Numbered from the stretch's first letter, positions 7,855 to 18,719 are shown. The stretch is DNA of 35,101 bases from Tsukamurella pseudospumae (GCF_001575205.1 NZ_LSRE01000047.1:1-35101), one strand, 5' to 3'. Program-made: numbers and translations. Notes: a model not told the origin generated them from the letters alone.

Positions 7855-10800
7855 GTGGTTGAATTGACTGCGAACTCAGGTTTGGAAACTGCGATCGACG
7901 AAGCAGTTCACCAGGCTGAAATTGAACGGGCAGCCATGCATGAATTGGTCAACGATATTCGTTCCGCTATCGAATCGGTTCGTACGCCTGGTGAACTCGA
8001 GTCTGGCGAACTGTGCCGGGTGCTTTCCGAGTTCACCGAGGCGGCTTCGGGGCTGATCGGTGATCGCGAGCAGGCTGAAACATTCAACATCGCGTTCTTC
8101 GGCCGCACGGGCGCGGGGAAGAGCACGCTGCTGTCCATCCTGGGGCGACTCGACGGCGAACGAGTATCCGACGGTCGCAGCGACTTCACCACGGACGTGG
8201 CACCCGTGGTGTGGAATCGGTGCGAGCTGTGGGACACCCCGGGGATCAACGGCTGGGGCAATCCGAGCACGTCCGTCGACGATTCCGACGGCGATTCCGC
8301 GCCGGAAGGAGCGAGGCAGCGGCGCGAGCAGCTGGAGGCCCGGGCGAGGCGCGCTGTGGAGAAGGCGGATCTGGTACTCCTGTGTTTCGACAGCCAGAGC
8401 CAGCAGGCCTCCGAATTCAGGAAGATGTCCGCGTGGGTTCAGGAGTACGGCAAGCCCGTCATCGCGGTCCTCAACGTGCGCAACGCGCGGTGGCGCCACT
8501 CGCAGAAGCTCGCGGCGATGCCGGCGCGGAGGACTCTTTCCCGCGCGGTTGCCGAGCACGCCGGCAACATCCGGGCGGAACTCGATCGCATCGGACTCGC
8601 GGGCACGCCGATCGTCGCCTATCACGCCCAACGCGCGCTGTTCGCGCGGGCATCGGAGCCCTACTCCGGGCCGGCGGCGAGTTCCATGGCCGTGGAACGA
8701 GAGAAGTTCGGGAAGGAATACCTCCTGGCGAGCTCCAACTTTCCTGCCCTTGAGCAGTTGATCGTCGGCGCCATCGCCAACGGTGCTGCCAGCCTGCGCA
8801 AGACGTCGATGCGGGACGGCCTACGAGGAGCTGCGGACCGTGCCGCCCTCGCTCTCACCGACATGGCCGCGGACGTGCAAGCGCGCGTGAACCTCACGGA
8901 CGTGACCGCGGCCAAGCTCATCGAAGTACTCGGCTACCCGGAGGAGGATGGCCGAGCGGACCTGCTGGGCGAGGGGGAGCCACTGATCCAGGCCGCCGAG
9001 AATGCCCGCGGAGGCCCGTTCGCCGGAACCGCGAGCGGATCCATCGATCGGTACTTCGAGCGGTTGCTGGACAAGCACCTCGCTGCGCTGCGGCAATACA
9101 TGCTGCGCGAGATCGAGTCACTCGTGGAGAGCCACCTCGACGACGGGAAGGACACCACGGTCGAGGAGGTGCGTGCGGTGTACGACCGCCACCGGGACGA
9201 CCTGAAGATCGCGGTCTCTGAAGTGTGGGCCGCGGCGGGCGCGTTCCTCGACCGGAAGGTGAGTGTCGCGCTCGCCGGGGGCGAGCGCGAGATCGGATTG
9301 AATGGCGGCGCCGCCGTGGGCCACGACGACGGCGTGAAGGGGATCATCGGCCGAATCCTGAGGTCCGTGGGGATCGCGGCCGGAGCGGCGAGCGGCGTGC
9401 TCGTCCTTCCGTCGGTGGCGAACTTCTGGAACCCAGGTGGATGGGTCGGCGGCGCGGCCGTCGTCGGGTTGAACGCCGTGGGTATGACGGCGAGCATGGT
9501 CGGTGAGAAGCTCAGTACGGACGGCGAGAAGGACAGTGCGGCGCACCGTTCCCGAGCGCTCGCGGCCGCGAGGGACGCGGTGAACGAGTCCTTCGACGAG
9601 GTCGAGGCGGACGTGCGTAGGGCGTTTCACGAGCAGAAGTGGGTGGCTGCCGCGCCCCACGTCAATGCCGCTCTCGCGCAGCTCGTCACAGTGCACGACT
9701 ATGCGAGATCGGTGCCTGCCGCCACTGCGCAGATCGGGTTGGCCCGCGATCGCATCCGCAGTTCTCCGCAGCCGGGCCTCGTCATCGCCCGGGCGACCGA
9801 GCAGGTCCTGGCGTCGAGGAGGCGAGAATCCGGCGCGGCGCTGTCAGCTGATGATCTGTGGCTGGGTGAGGACTGGATCGATTCCGAGTGTGCGGAATCG
9901 ACGGAGATCGATGCCGCGGTGCGTGAACAGCTCGGTGCGGCCAGTGGAGCGGACCGGACGAGGCTGGACGATCTTCTCGCCGGGGCCTGGTCACCCGTCG
10001 ATGAGGTGGACTTCGTCGCGTGGTGTCAAGAGGTCGTGGCGGCGGTGGACGGTGCGACTCGCGAGCGGATCGAAGCTGTTCGCGCCCGCTTCGACGGAAT
10101 TCCGTCCATCGTGGTCGTCGGTGATTACAGCGCCGGGAAGAGCAGCCTGGTCAAGCGGCTGCTGGTCGAAGTCGGCGCCTCGAGCCCGCGCGAGATTCGG
10201 ATCTCCGGTTCGGTTGCGACTGACACCGTGCAGGTGTGCGATGCGGGGCACTTCCGAGTGGTCGACAGCCCCGGATTCCAGAGCGGCCGGGCAGGTCACG
10301 ACGAGGTAGCGCGCATGGCATCGGTCGGAGCCGCACTCGTCATCATCGTCGTGCACGTGAACCTGATGATCGGAGATACCGAACTCATCGAGGAGATCGT
10401 CGTCGGGAGCGATACCGCACCGGGGAAAGGCCGGCGGGTGCTGTTCCTCGTCAACCGCGCTGACGAACTGGGCGCCGACCCGACCGTCGCCCCGGAGGAC
10501 TTCGCTCGATTGAAGGAGCTGAAGGCGGCCGAGTTGCGCACCGCACTGATGTCGAGGTCGATCGACATCGACCCGCTTCAGGTTCACCTCGTTGCCGGTG
10601 ATCCGTTCGGACAGTTCGCAGATCGGCCGAGCGTTGTTCCGGCCGATTTCGATGAGCACCGGGCATGGGACGGCATCGACCCGCTCAAGAGCGCGCTCCT
10701 CGGTTTCAGTCGTGGTGCTGCACGCGCCGGCGCGGCGCGCGGTTTGATCGATGAAGTGAGCGCGATTCTTGGCACCCGGGCGCAACTGATCGCGACGGAG

Positions 10801-11697
10801 GTCGCAGTGCTCGAAGCCGAGGACGAAGAGACGAGCGGCCTTCGTGATGCGTTGACTGATGCTGTGAATGCGGCGCGGATTCTCGAGGGTTCCGTGCGGA
10901 CTCGGGTGGCGAAGCTCGTCCGAGCTCGTACCGAGCGAGCGATCGACGAGATCAGAAAGGTCGTGCCCGGTGATGGTGCAGGTCTCCAGAAGGCCACGGA
11001 GTGGGCGGACGAAGATCTCTGGAGAGAATTGGACAGACTCTTCCGCGCAGTCGAGACGGAGTGTCAACACCTGATCGACGAACACACGTCCGCGATCCAA
11101 CGTGAACTGGAGTTGTCCCGCGTCGAGCTCGCAGGCGGGCCGACCGACACCGAACCCGCCGAGAAGGTCGACGCGCCTGGCGGGCAGGGAGGTGGGGCCG
11201 CGGACATCGGTGCCAAGGCCTTCGGTATTTCTGCGAGCCTCGCGAAAGCGCTGGGGAACCGGAACGCGGCCTATGCCATCGGCAAAATGGCTGGGGTGAA
11301 GTTCAAACCGTGGGGCGCGGTGAATGCAGGAAAGACGATCGGCAAAGCTGCGCCGATCCTGAGCTTCGTCGGCGCCGGTCTCGATGCCTACAAGATGCGC
11401 GCGGACGCGGTGGCAAAAGACAAGATGAGCGCGGCTAAAGTGAGTGCGGTGGAAGCGGTTCGCGCGAGCGGCGCTGAAACGATCGACGCGGTGATGCGAG
11501 GCGACGATGAGCGGCAGGGACCAGGGTCGGTGTTGTCCGCGTTCTCGACGACTGTTCGCGGGTTCGACGACGAGCTCAGTGATGCGCAGTCCGAATCCGC
11601 ACGGCGACGGGACGAACTTCTCGCGGAGAGCGAGCGAATCATTCAACTATTGGCGGCAGCAGGCCGCCTTACGCGCACCAATTCGAGGGAGTACTGA
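7855..11697 (+). CDS. Tandem-GTPase dynamin-like protein (1280 aa)
   Basis: Two complete P-loop GTPase domains sit in one chain. Domain 1 has G1 GRTGAGKST (83–91) and G3 DTPG (127–130); the G4 position appears to be NVRN (207–210) instead of TKxD. Domain 2 has G1 GDYSAGKSS (756–764), G3 DSPG (804–807) and G4 NRAD (867–870). A hydrophobic Gly/Ala-rich segment (about 502–550) and another (about 1118–1180) could be membrane paddles, and the rest is mostly helical, as in bacterial dynamin-like proteins such as IniA, LeoA or DynA. Those remodel membranes, and some protect against phage or antibiotics. GTG 7855 has a poor ribosome-binding site; TTG 7864 is an alternative. It forms an operon with the next GTPase gene. 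The exact function is unknown. Confidence 0.85.
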   Translation: MVELTANSGLETAIDEAVHQAEIERAAMHELVNDIRSAIESVRTPGELESGELCRVLSEFTEAASGLIGDREQAETFNIAFFGRTGAGKSTLLSILGRLDGERVSDGRSDFTTDVAPVVWNRCELWDTPGINGWGNPSTSVDDSDGDSAPEGARQRREQLEARARRAVEKADLVLLCFDSQSQQASEFRKMSAWVQEYGKPVIAVLNVRNARWRHSQKLAAMPARRTLSRAVAEHAGNIRAELDRIGLAGTPIVAYHAQRALFARASEPYSGPAASSMAVEREKFGKEYLLASSNFPALEQLIVGAIANGAASLRKTSMRDGLRGAADRAALALTDMAADVQARVNLTDVTAAKLIEVLGYPEEDGRADLLGEGEPLIQAAENARGGPFAGTASGSIDRYFERLLDKHLAALRQYMLREIESLVESHLDDGKDTTVEEVRAVYDRHRDDLKIAVSEVWAAAGAFLDRKVSVALAGGEREIGLNGGAAVGHDDGVKGIIGRILRSVGIAAGAASGVLVLPSVANFWNPGGWVGGAAVVGLNAVGMTASMVGEKLSTDGEKDSAAHRSRALAAARDAVNESFDEVEADVRRAFHEQKWVAAAPHVNAALAQLVTVHDYARSVPAATAQIGLARDRIRSSPQPGLVIARATEQVLASRRRESGAALSADDLWLGEDWIDSECAESTEIDAAVREQLGAASGADRTRLDDLLAGAWSPVDEVDFVAWCQEVVAAVDGATRERIEAVRARFDGIPSIVVVGDYSAGKSSLVKRLLVEVGASSPREIRISGSVATDTVQVCDAGHFRVVDSPGFQSGRAGHDEVARMASVGAALVIIVVHVNLMIGDTELIEEIVVGSDTAPGKGRRVLFLVNRADELGADPTVAPEDFARLKELKAAELRTALMSRSIDIDPLQVHLVAGDPFGQFADRPSVVPADFDEHRAWDGIDPLKSALLGFSRGAARAGAARGLIDEVSAILGTRAQLIATEVAVLEAEDEETSGLRDALTDAVNAARILEGSVRTRVAKLVRARTERAIDEIRKVVPGDGAGLQKATEWADEDLWRELDRLFRAVETECQHLIDEHTSAIQRELELSRVELAGGPTDTEPAEKVDAPGGQGGGAADIGAKAFGISASLAKALGNRNAAYAIGKMAGVKFKPWGAVNAGKTIGKAAPILSFVGAGLDAYKMRADAVAKDKMSAAKVSAVEAVRASGAETIDAVMRGDDERQGPGSVLSAFSTTVRGFDDELSDAQSESARRRDELLAESERIIQLLAAAGRLTRTNSREY

Positions 11698-11701
11698 CGA
11701 G

Positions 11702-13285
11702 ATGAACATCGATTCGGCCATGCACTGGTACGAGGAGGCCAGTGGTAGCGATGCCGCTGTTAACAACTGGTCGGCGTTCGCCGGGACTCCCGGCCCGGTC
11801 GTCACAGTGCTCGGGTCGTACGACGTGGGGAAGAGCAGTCTGATTCGGCGGCTTCTGGTCGATGCCAGTGTGTCCGTTCCAGACTGGCTGACGATCAGCG
11901 CCCGCCACGAGACGTTCGAGGTGAACGAGGTCGAGGTGGGCGGTGTGCGGCTGCGGGACACCCCGGGGCTGGCAGTGGAAGCCGACGACGCAAGGGGCCA
12001 GTCGAACACCGGGCTGGCGGTTTCCGCGGCCGCCGCGACGGACGTCCTGATCGTCGTCGTGAGCCCGCAGCTGGCTACGGCGGAGGCCGATGTCCTTCGA
12101 GCGTTGGTGGCTCGCGGGTGGGATCCCGGCACTCTGTGGTTCGTGATCTCGCGGTTCGACGAAGCAGGAGTCGATCCGGACTCCGACCCCGCCGGCTACC
12201 GCGATCTCGCCGACCGCAAGCAGCTCGAGCTTCGGACGTCGTTGTCCCTGCCTGAGGGCGTGCCGGTGTTCGTCGTCGCCGCGGATGGATTCCAGTACGC
12301 ATCCAACGACCCCAGCCCGGATTCCTCGGTCTGGGAGTCGAATCGCGGTTGGGACGGAATGGGCGCGCTTGCGCGGGCGCTGACGGCGGTGCCGGAAGAT
12401 CGGGCCCGACTCCGTAGCGCCGCCGAGGAGCGGTACTGGCGTGCAATTGTTCGGGACCACGTCGAGGGGATCGAGGCGCAGATCCCGGAAATGGAGGCAG
12501 CGGCGCACCAGGCGCACCTCGTTGAGGAATCGACTCGGGCGTGGCGGGAGGAGCTCGGGCATCTCGATGCGGCGGCGAAGGCGGGTCTGCGTGGGATTCT
12601 CACACAGACGGCGCGCGATGGGTACGCCGCCGATCCGGACAGTTGGACCGCGGTCGGCGAGGCATTGTCTCGGGAGTTGGATACTTGGATCGACAAGGAA
12701 TCCGTCGACCTCGATCGCTTCATCTCCGATGTCAACCGGAGCGCCAGGACCGAGCGTCAGAGTCCGAACTGGCAAAAACTCGACGATCTGGTGACCGCCG
12801 CGCTCGACTACGACGTCGATGATGTCGATGGGCCCGAGATCGCCGAGAGGCTGCAGGAGTACGCGCCGTATGTGGTGCAGGCCATCGTGGTCGGCATTCC
12901 ATTGATCCTCCATCTCAGGGAGAAGAAGCTGGCCGGACTCGCGGATCTGGAGGCTGTGGTCGGTGCGCAGAAGGATCGTGTGCACGCAGTGAACAGCGGA
13001 GCCGAAACGGTCATCTCGGCTGTCGCTCCGCTCATCACGGCGTTCGTCGCCGGAAGGGCACAGGCTCGCGCGAATCGAGAGGCGTGGCGGCTCCAGGTCG
13101 ATGAGTTCATCGGCAAGGTGAAAGAACTGGCGCTCGAGCAGTGGAGTATCTGCACGAGCGAGGCCGCGACGCTGATCGAAATCGCCGGCGGGGGACAAGC
13201 GCAGCTCGCTGCCGGGCTCCGTTCTGCGCTTGAGGACGCGTGCCGGACGAGCGCTGCGGGGCGATTGCTCCTGAACGAGGAATGA
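11702..13285 (+). CDS. Dynamin-like GTPase, single GTPase domain (527 aa)
   Basis: ATG 11702 lies 4 nt after the stop of the tandem GTPase gene, preceded by GAGGGAG; the frame is open further upstream only within that gene. The N-terminal GTPase domain has G1 GSYDVGKSS (38–46), G3 DTPG (86–89) and a G4-like SRFD (150–153), and resembles domain 2 of its neighbour more than domain 1. Helical stalk-like sequence follows, with a short hydrophobic stretch (VVQAIVVGIPLILHL, near 400) before more helices. Bacterial dynamin-like proteins often work as adjacent pairs that form hetero-oligomers. I infer that this protein and the tandem GTPase form one complex. Confidence 0.85.
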   Translation: MNIDSAMHWYEEASGSDAAVNNWSAFAGTPGPVVTVLGSYDVGKSSLIRRLLVDASVSVPDWLTISARHETFEVNEVEVGGVRLRDTPGLAVEADDARGQSNTGLAVSAAAATDVLIVVVSPQLATAEADVLRALVARGWDPGTLWFVISRFDEAGVDPDSDPAGYRDLADRKQLELRTSLSLPEGVPVFVVAADGFQYASNDPSPDSSVWESNRGWDGMGALARALTAVPEDRARLRSAAEERYWRAIVRDHVEGIEAQIPEMEAAAHQAHLVEESTRAWREELGHLDAAAKAGLRGILTQTARDGYAADPDSWTAVGEALSRELDTWIDKESVDLDRFISDVNRSARTERQSPNWQKLDDLVTAALDYDVDDVDGPEIAERLQEYAPYVVQAIVVGIPLILHLREKKLAGLADLEAVVGAQKDRVHAVNSGAETVISAVAPLITAFVAGRAQARANREAWRLQVDEFIGKVKELALEQWSICTSEAATLIEIAGGGQAQLAAGLRSALEDACRTSAAGRLLLNEE

Positions 13286-13344
13286 CTCGTGCAGCGCCCA
13301 TCCACGGTAGAGCCGAGGGCCAGCGCTGCCCGTGCCGTCGGGCG

Positions 13345-13350
13345 TAGCAT
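13345..13350 (+). promoter_or_regulatory. Probable -10 element for the leaderless Uma2 gene
   Basis: TAGCAT ends exactly 6 nt before ATG 13357, the spacing that places the transcription start on the A of the start codon. No clear -35 is visible. It supports ATG 13357 over the in-frame GTG at 13351. Confidence 0.45.
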
Positions 13351-13356
13351 GTGCCC

Positions 13357-13902
13357 ATGACCGCAGCGACTCGTCCGCGCCTCCTCTCCCTGGAGGAGTG
13401 GCGTGCCTTGGGGGAGGACGACGTGTCGCGGGTGGAGCTTCAGGAGGGGGTCCTGATCTTGTCGCCACGTCCGCGATCCAAGCATTCGCTCGCCGTGTCC
13501 CGGCTCTGGGCGCAGCTCGACGCCGCTGCGCCCGTTGAACTCGCTGCGCGCGAGGAAGTCGATATCGTCATCGAACCGACGACCCCCGCCACGGTCCGGG
13601 TGCCGGACATCGTCGTCCTCCGGGACGGGGCGGTGGAGCCCTACGGCGCCGAAGACGTGCTCCTCGCCGTCGAGGTGCTGTCGCCGGGTACCCGAGGAAT
13701 CGACCTGGTGATGAAGCGCAGCGAATACGCGAACGCGGGGATCCCGCACTACTGGATCGTCGACCTGGACGGTGCGGGCGAAGCGGTGCAGGTCCAGATC
13801 CTTCGCCTGGTCGACGGTGCCTACCAGGCGTCTGCGCGGACCGTCCGGTTCACGGTGACCGATCCCTTCGAGGTCACGGTCGACCTCACCCGTCTCACCT
13901 GA
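13357..13902 (+). CDS. Uma2-family (DUF820) putative endonuclease
   Basis: This 181-residue protein matches the Uma2/DUF820 family, a PD-(D/E)xK fold. Conserved pieces are VPDIVVL with D84, AVEVLSPGTRGIDLVMKRSEY with E106 and K120, and GIPHYWIVDLD. The D…ExV…K residues of the nuclease site are all present. The biological role of Uma2 proteins is poorly known; they are abundant in cyanobacteria and actinobacteria and are often near mobile DNA. ATG 13357 is preferred because a TAGCAT sits 6 nt upstream. It follows the GTPase pair by 71 nt and ends one base before repeat copy B, so it is inside the repeat-bounded block but probably has its own promoter. Confidence 0.9.
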   Translation: MTAATRPRLLSLEEWRALGEDDVSRVELQEGVLILSPRPRSKHSLAVSRLWAQLDAAAPVELAAREEVDIVIEPTTPATVRVPDIVVLRDGAVEPYGAEDVLLAVEVLSPGTRGIDLVMKRSEYANAGIPHYWIVDLDGAGEAVQVQILRLVDGAYQASARTVRFTVTDPFEVTVDLTRLT

Positions 13903-14040
13903 CCGCTACCGCGGCCGCCCGCCGCCAGCGGGCGGCCCGGGCATGCTCTAAACCTTCGGTGCAGTCCGTGTGTCCACCCCCACGGGCAGCGACACGCGAT
14001 ACCCGGACTTCACGTCACCGGTCGCGGTGGCTCACTGGTG
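13903..14040 (+). repeat. ~138-bp direct repeat, copy B (right boundary of the GTPase block)
   Basis: This is the second copy of the repeat at 7558–7694, in the same orientation, beginning directly after the Uma2 stop codon. Here the left hairpin is a perfect 10-bp stem (GGCCGCCCGC / GCGGGCGGCC) with a 5-nt loop, which could also terminate transcription of the Uma2 gene. The GTGTC…GACAC hairpin is retained, although the loop sequence has changed. Confidence 0.85.
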
Positions 14041-14114
14041 TCCTTGTGAATCCGCTGGGAGCCCCACTTGTCAGACCCCGGCGATAGCCTTCGGACATCG
14101 TCGAAGGGGGCACG

Positions 14115-14777
14115 ATGTCGGACCTGCAACCACTGCTCACGGCGCAGATCGTCCCGCCCGAGCGGGCAGCGGATTACCTGCGCGCCATCGACATCGAGGT
14201 CGAGGACCTGTACGCCGCGGTCGCCGAGGGCGTGCGCTGTGCGGAGGAGCTCGACCACTTCGCCCCGCCCACCGCACCGGGCCTGATGCGCTGGGTCGGC
14301 GTGGTGGCCGAGCTGCGTCGCCGGCTCGCGGCCACCGGCCGGTGGATCCCGGACGATCGCCGCGGGCAGCCGGTGAGCCGCCACGTCGAGAGCCGCCGCA
14401 CACTCGCCGTCATGAGCGGCGATTGGGCAACAGGAAGCCCGCATTCGGCGTTCGGGCCCCACACCGTCCGGCGCAAAGGACGCGCCACCGCCGATTCCTT
14501 CCACCCCGACGAGGTGCTGTTCCCGCTCGAGGCCGTCACGCCGCCCCGGTGGTCCGACGGTGCGCTCGCCGGGACCTGGGTGCTCCTCTACCGCGACGAC
14601 GGTGCGGCGATCCGCCTGGAGGTCTCCCAACCCGCCGGTTTCGACAGTGACTCCGGACAGTTCACCGGCTGGACGGTGCGCGTCCTGCTCGACGACTGGC
14701 GCCCGGGCGATCGGCGTCGGCCGCCCTCGGGCATCGGTGCCGGGTTCGACCTGCAGCTCGTCCGCTCCGTCGCATGA
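14115..14777 (+). CDS. Unrecognised 220-aa protein
   Basis: I do not recognise the family. ATG 14115 follows GAAGGGGG at a good distance. The product is soluble, with an alpha-helical first half (residues 1–75, including IDIEVEDLYAAVAEGVRCAEELDHF) and a second half rich in beta-type sequence and Trp/Asp (WVLLYRDDGAAIRLEV, GWTVRVLLDDWRP). No catalytic motif, signal peptide or membrane helix is evident. It lies between repeat copy B and the acyl-CoA ligase gene, at the edge of the accessory region. Confidence 0.65.
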   Translation: MSDLQPLLTAQIVPPERAADYLRAIDIEVEDLYAAVAEGVRCAEELDHFAPPTAPGLMRWVGVVAELRRRLAATGRWIPDDRRGQPVSRHVESRRTLAVMSGDWATGSPHSAFGPHTVRRKGRATADSFHPDEVLFPLEAVTPPRWSDGALAGTWVLLYRDDGAAIRLEVSQPAGFDSDSGQFTGWTVRVLLDDWRPGDRRRPPSGIGAGFDLQLVRSVA

Positions 14778-14857
14778 CGGCCCGCGCAGGCAGGAGCGGC
14801 GGCACAGGCTCGGCGAAAGCGGGCCGCGGACCGTCGGGCATGGGGTAGTGATGGTCC

Positions 14858-16516
<1,659 letters not shown>

Positions 16517-16533
16517 CGATTCGGGCGGGCGTG

Positions 16534-16569
16534 TCAGAACATTGTGGGTTGACACAATGATGCATTCTG
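16534..16569 (+). promoter_or_regulatory. Inverted repeat downstream of fadD (possible operator or weak terminator)
   Basis: CATTGTG (16540–16546) and CACAATG (16553–16559) are a perfect 7-bp dyad around GGTTGA. An outer TCAGAA / TTCTGA pair adds to it with a 5-nt offset. TTGACA at 16549–16554 sits in the dyad, but no convincing -10 follows. The stretch up to 16704 contains nothing else that I can name. Confidence 0.4.
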
Positions 16570-16704
16570 AATCCTGAAAAGTCTGCCGACCCGCGCTCGC
16601 AGGTGATCACCAGGTAGCCCGATGCCGGCGTCCACCACCGGGCTGACCACCCGGGAGTAGATGTCCGCGTCGCCGGACGCCGCCCGGACCACCCACCGAA
16701 CATG

Positions 16705-16738
16705 TCGGCCACCCGTCCTAATCTGGACGGGTGGCCGA
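16705..16738 (+). promoter_or_regulatory. Perfect 14-bp inverted repeat enclosing the uvrC -10 element and start codon
   Basis: The arms 16705–16718 and 16725–16738 (TCGGCCACCCGTCC and its exact complement) flank the loop TAATCT (16719–16724). That hexamer is a good -10 element placed 6 nt before the uvrC GTG at 16731, so the start codon lies in the right arm. This suggests a leaderless uvrC promoter covered by a dyad-symmetric operator, or an mRNA lacking the left arm altogether. Confidence 0.65.
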
Positions 16739-18719
16739 TCCGCAGAGTTACCGTCCCGCACCGGGCACCATTCCCACGCAACCCGGTGTGTACAAGTTCC
16801 GGGACAAGCACGGCCGGGTCATCTACGTGGGCAAGGCGAAGTCGCTGCGCAGCCGCCTGAACTCCTACTTCGCCGATGTCTACGGGCTGCACCCGCGCAC
16901 CCAGCAGATGGTCACCACCGCGGCATCGGTCGAGTGGACCGTCGTGGGCACCGAGGTCGAGGCGCTGCAGCTCGAGTACAACTGGATCAAGGAGTTCGAT
17001 CCGCAGTTCAACGTCCGCTACCGGGACGACAAGACCTACCCGATGCTGGCGGTCACGCTCAACGAGGAGTATCCGCGGCTGTACGTCTACCGTGGGCCAC
17101 GGCGTAAGGGCGTGCGGTACTTCGGCCCGTACAGCCACGCGTGGGCCATCCGCGAGACGCTGGACCTGCTGCTCCGCGTCTTCCCGGCGCGTACCTGCTC
17201 GGCGGGAGTGTTCAAGCGGCACAGCCAGATGGGTCGCCCCTGCCTGCTCGGCTACATCGACAAGTGCTCGGCGCCGTGCGTCGGTCGCGTCACGGCCGAG
17301 CAGCACCGCGACATCGTCCTGGACTTCTGCGACTTCCTCGCCGGCCGGACCGACAACCTGATCAAGCAGCTCGAGACCGAGATGCTCACCGCCAGCGAGG
17401 AGCTGGACTTCGAGCGTGCCGCGCGCCTGCGCGACGACGTCTCCGCGCTCCGCAAGGCCGTCGAGAAGCAGGCCGTGGTGCTCGGAGACGGCACCGACGC
17501 CGACGTCATCGCCTTCTCTGCCGACGAGCTCGAGGCCGCGGTGCAGATCTTCCACGTCCGTGGCGGCCGGGTCCGTGGCCAGCGCGGGTGGGTGGTGGAG
17601 AAGCCGGGCGATGCGGAGCAGAACGAGCACGCGGAACTCCTGGAGCAGTTCGTCACCCAGTTCTACGGCGAGGAGGCCGAGCGGGCGAAGCAGTCGGGGG
17701 AGGACGCGCCCAACCCGGTGCCGCGCGAGGTCCTCGTCCCCGTGTTGCCGGACGACGCGGACGAGCTGCAGGACTGGCTCTCCGGGCTGCGGGGCGCCCG
17801 CGTCTCGCTGCGGATCCCGCAGCGCGGCGACAAGCGCACGCTCATGGAGACGGTGGAGCGCAACGCCGTCGAGGCCCTGCACCAGCACAAGCTCAAGCGC
17901 TCCGGCGATCTCACCGCGCGCTCGGCCGCCCTGCAGGGCCTGCAGGACGCGCTGGACCTGGACGAGGCGCCGCTGCGCATCGAGTGCGTGGACATCAGTC
18001 ACATCCAGGGCTCCGACGTGGTGGCCTCGCTGGTCGTCTTCGAGGACGGGCTGGCGAAGAAGTCGGACTACCGGCACTACGGCATCAAGGAGGCCGCGGG
18101 CGACGGCCACAGCGACGACGTGGCGTCGATCGCCGAGGTCACCCGTCGTCGCTTCCTCCGGCACCGGGCCGACGCGCGCCAGGAGGAGGGGGCCGACCCC
18201 GCCGGCGGCGACAACGGCGGCGACCTGGCCCCGGAGGCGGCGATCGATCCGCAGACGGGGCGGCCCCGCCGGTTCGCGTACCCGCCGAACCTCTACGTGG
18301 TCGACGGTGGCGCGCCCCAGGCCGCGGCCGCGCAGGAGGTGCTCGACGAGCTCGGCGTGACCGACGTCGCGGTCGTGGGCCTCGCCAAGCGGCTCGAGGA
18401 GGTGTGGGTGCCGGGCGAGGACGACCCCGTCATCCTCCCGCGCAGCTCCGACGCGCTGTTCCTGCTGCAGCGGGTCCGCGACGAGGCGCACCGGTTCGCG
18501 ATCTCTTTCCATCGCAGCAAGCGGTCGAAGCGAATGACGGTCAGCGCGCTGGACGCGATCCCCGGCCTCGGTGACACGCGGAAGGCCGCGCTCATCGAGC
18601 ACTTCGGGTCGGTGGCCAAGCTGCGGGAGGCGAGCCTGGAGGAGATCGTCGAGGTCCCCGGCATCGGGCTCACCACCGCCCGCACCGTGCTCGACGGCCT
18701 GCGCACCGACGGCGTGTGA
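16731..18719 (+). CDS. uvrC: UvrABC excinuclease subunit C
   Basis: This 662-residue UvrC makes both incisions in nucleotide excision repair after UvrA/UvrB damage recognition. The N-terminal GIY-YIG nuclease domain (about 15–95) includes PGVYKFRD and [18 protein letters not shown] motif (about 210–245, [16 protein letters not shown]) binds UvrB. The RNase H-like nuclease domain includes [26 protein letters not shown] and [10 protein letters not shown]. Two helix-hairpin-helix motifs end the protein (about 605–660: [26 protein letters not shown]). A Gly/Asp-rich insert near 485–510 lies in the nuclease domain, where actinobacterial UvrCs vary. GTG 16731 has no ribosome-binding site but a -10 hexamer at leaderless distance. 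The TGA overlaps the next gene. Confidence 0.97.
   Translation: MADPQSYRPAPGTIPTQPGVYKFRDKHGRVIYVGKAKSLRSRLNSYFADVYGLHPRTQQMVTTAASVEWTVVGTEVEALQLEYNWIKEFDPQFNVRYRDDKTYPMLAVTLNEEYPRLYVYRGPRRKGVRYFGPYSHAWAIRETLDLLLRVFPARTCSAGVFKRHSQMGRPCLLGYIDKCSAPCVGRVTAEQHRDIVLDFCDFLAGRTDNLIKQLETEMLTASEELDFERAARLRDDVSALRKAVEKQAVVLGDGTDADVIAFSADELEAAVQIFHVRGGRVRGQRGWVVEKPGDAEQNEHAELLEQFVTQFYGEEAERAKQSGEDAPNPVPREVLVPVLPDDADELQDWLSGLRGARVSLRIPQRGDKRTLMETVERNAVEALHQHKLKRSGDLTARSAALQGLQDALDLDEAPLRIECVDISHIQGSDVVASLVVFEDGLAKKSDYRHYGIKEAAGDGHSDDVASIAEVTRRRFLRHRADARQEEGADPAGGDNGGDLAPEAAIDPQTGRPRRFAYPPNLYVVDGGAPQAAAAQEVLDELGVTDVAVVGLAKRLEEVWVPGEDDPVILPRSSDALFLLQRVRDEAHRFAISFHRSKRSKRMTVSALDAIPGLGDTRKAALIEHFGSVAKLREASLEEIVEVPGIGLTTARTVLDGLRTDGV

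Noticed and set aside
7540-7862. Small open frames (91 and 82 codons) over repeat copy A
   Set aside because: There are no ribosome-binding sites, and the repeat copy at 13903–14040 does not keep an equivalent frame.
9991-11646. 551-codon open frame opposite the tandem GTPase gene
   Set aside because: It is the antisense of a gene with clear GTPase motifs; composition is typical of high-GC shadows and no domain is visible.
14064-14090. TTGTCA and TAGCCT as a promoter for the 220-aa gene
   Set aside because: The spacer is only 11 bp, too short for a normal promoter.
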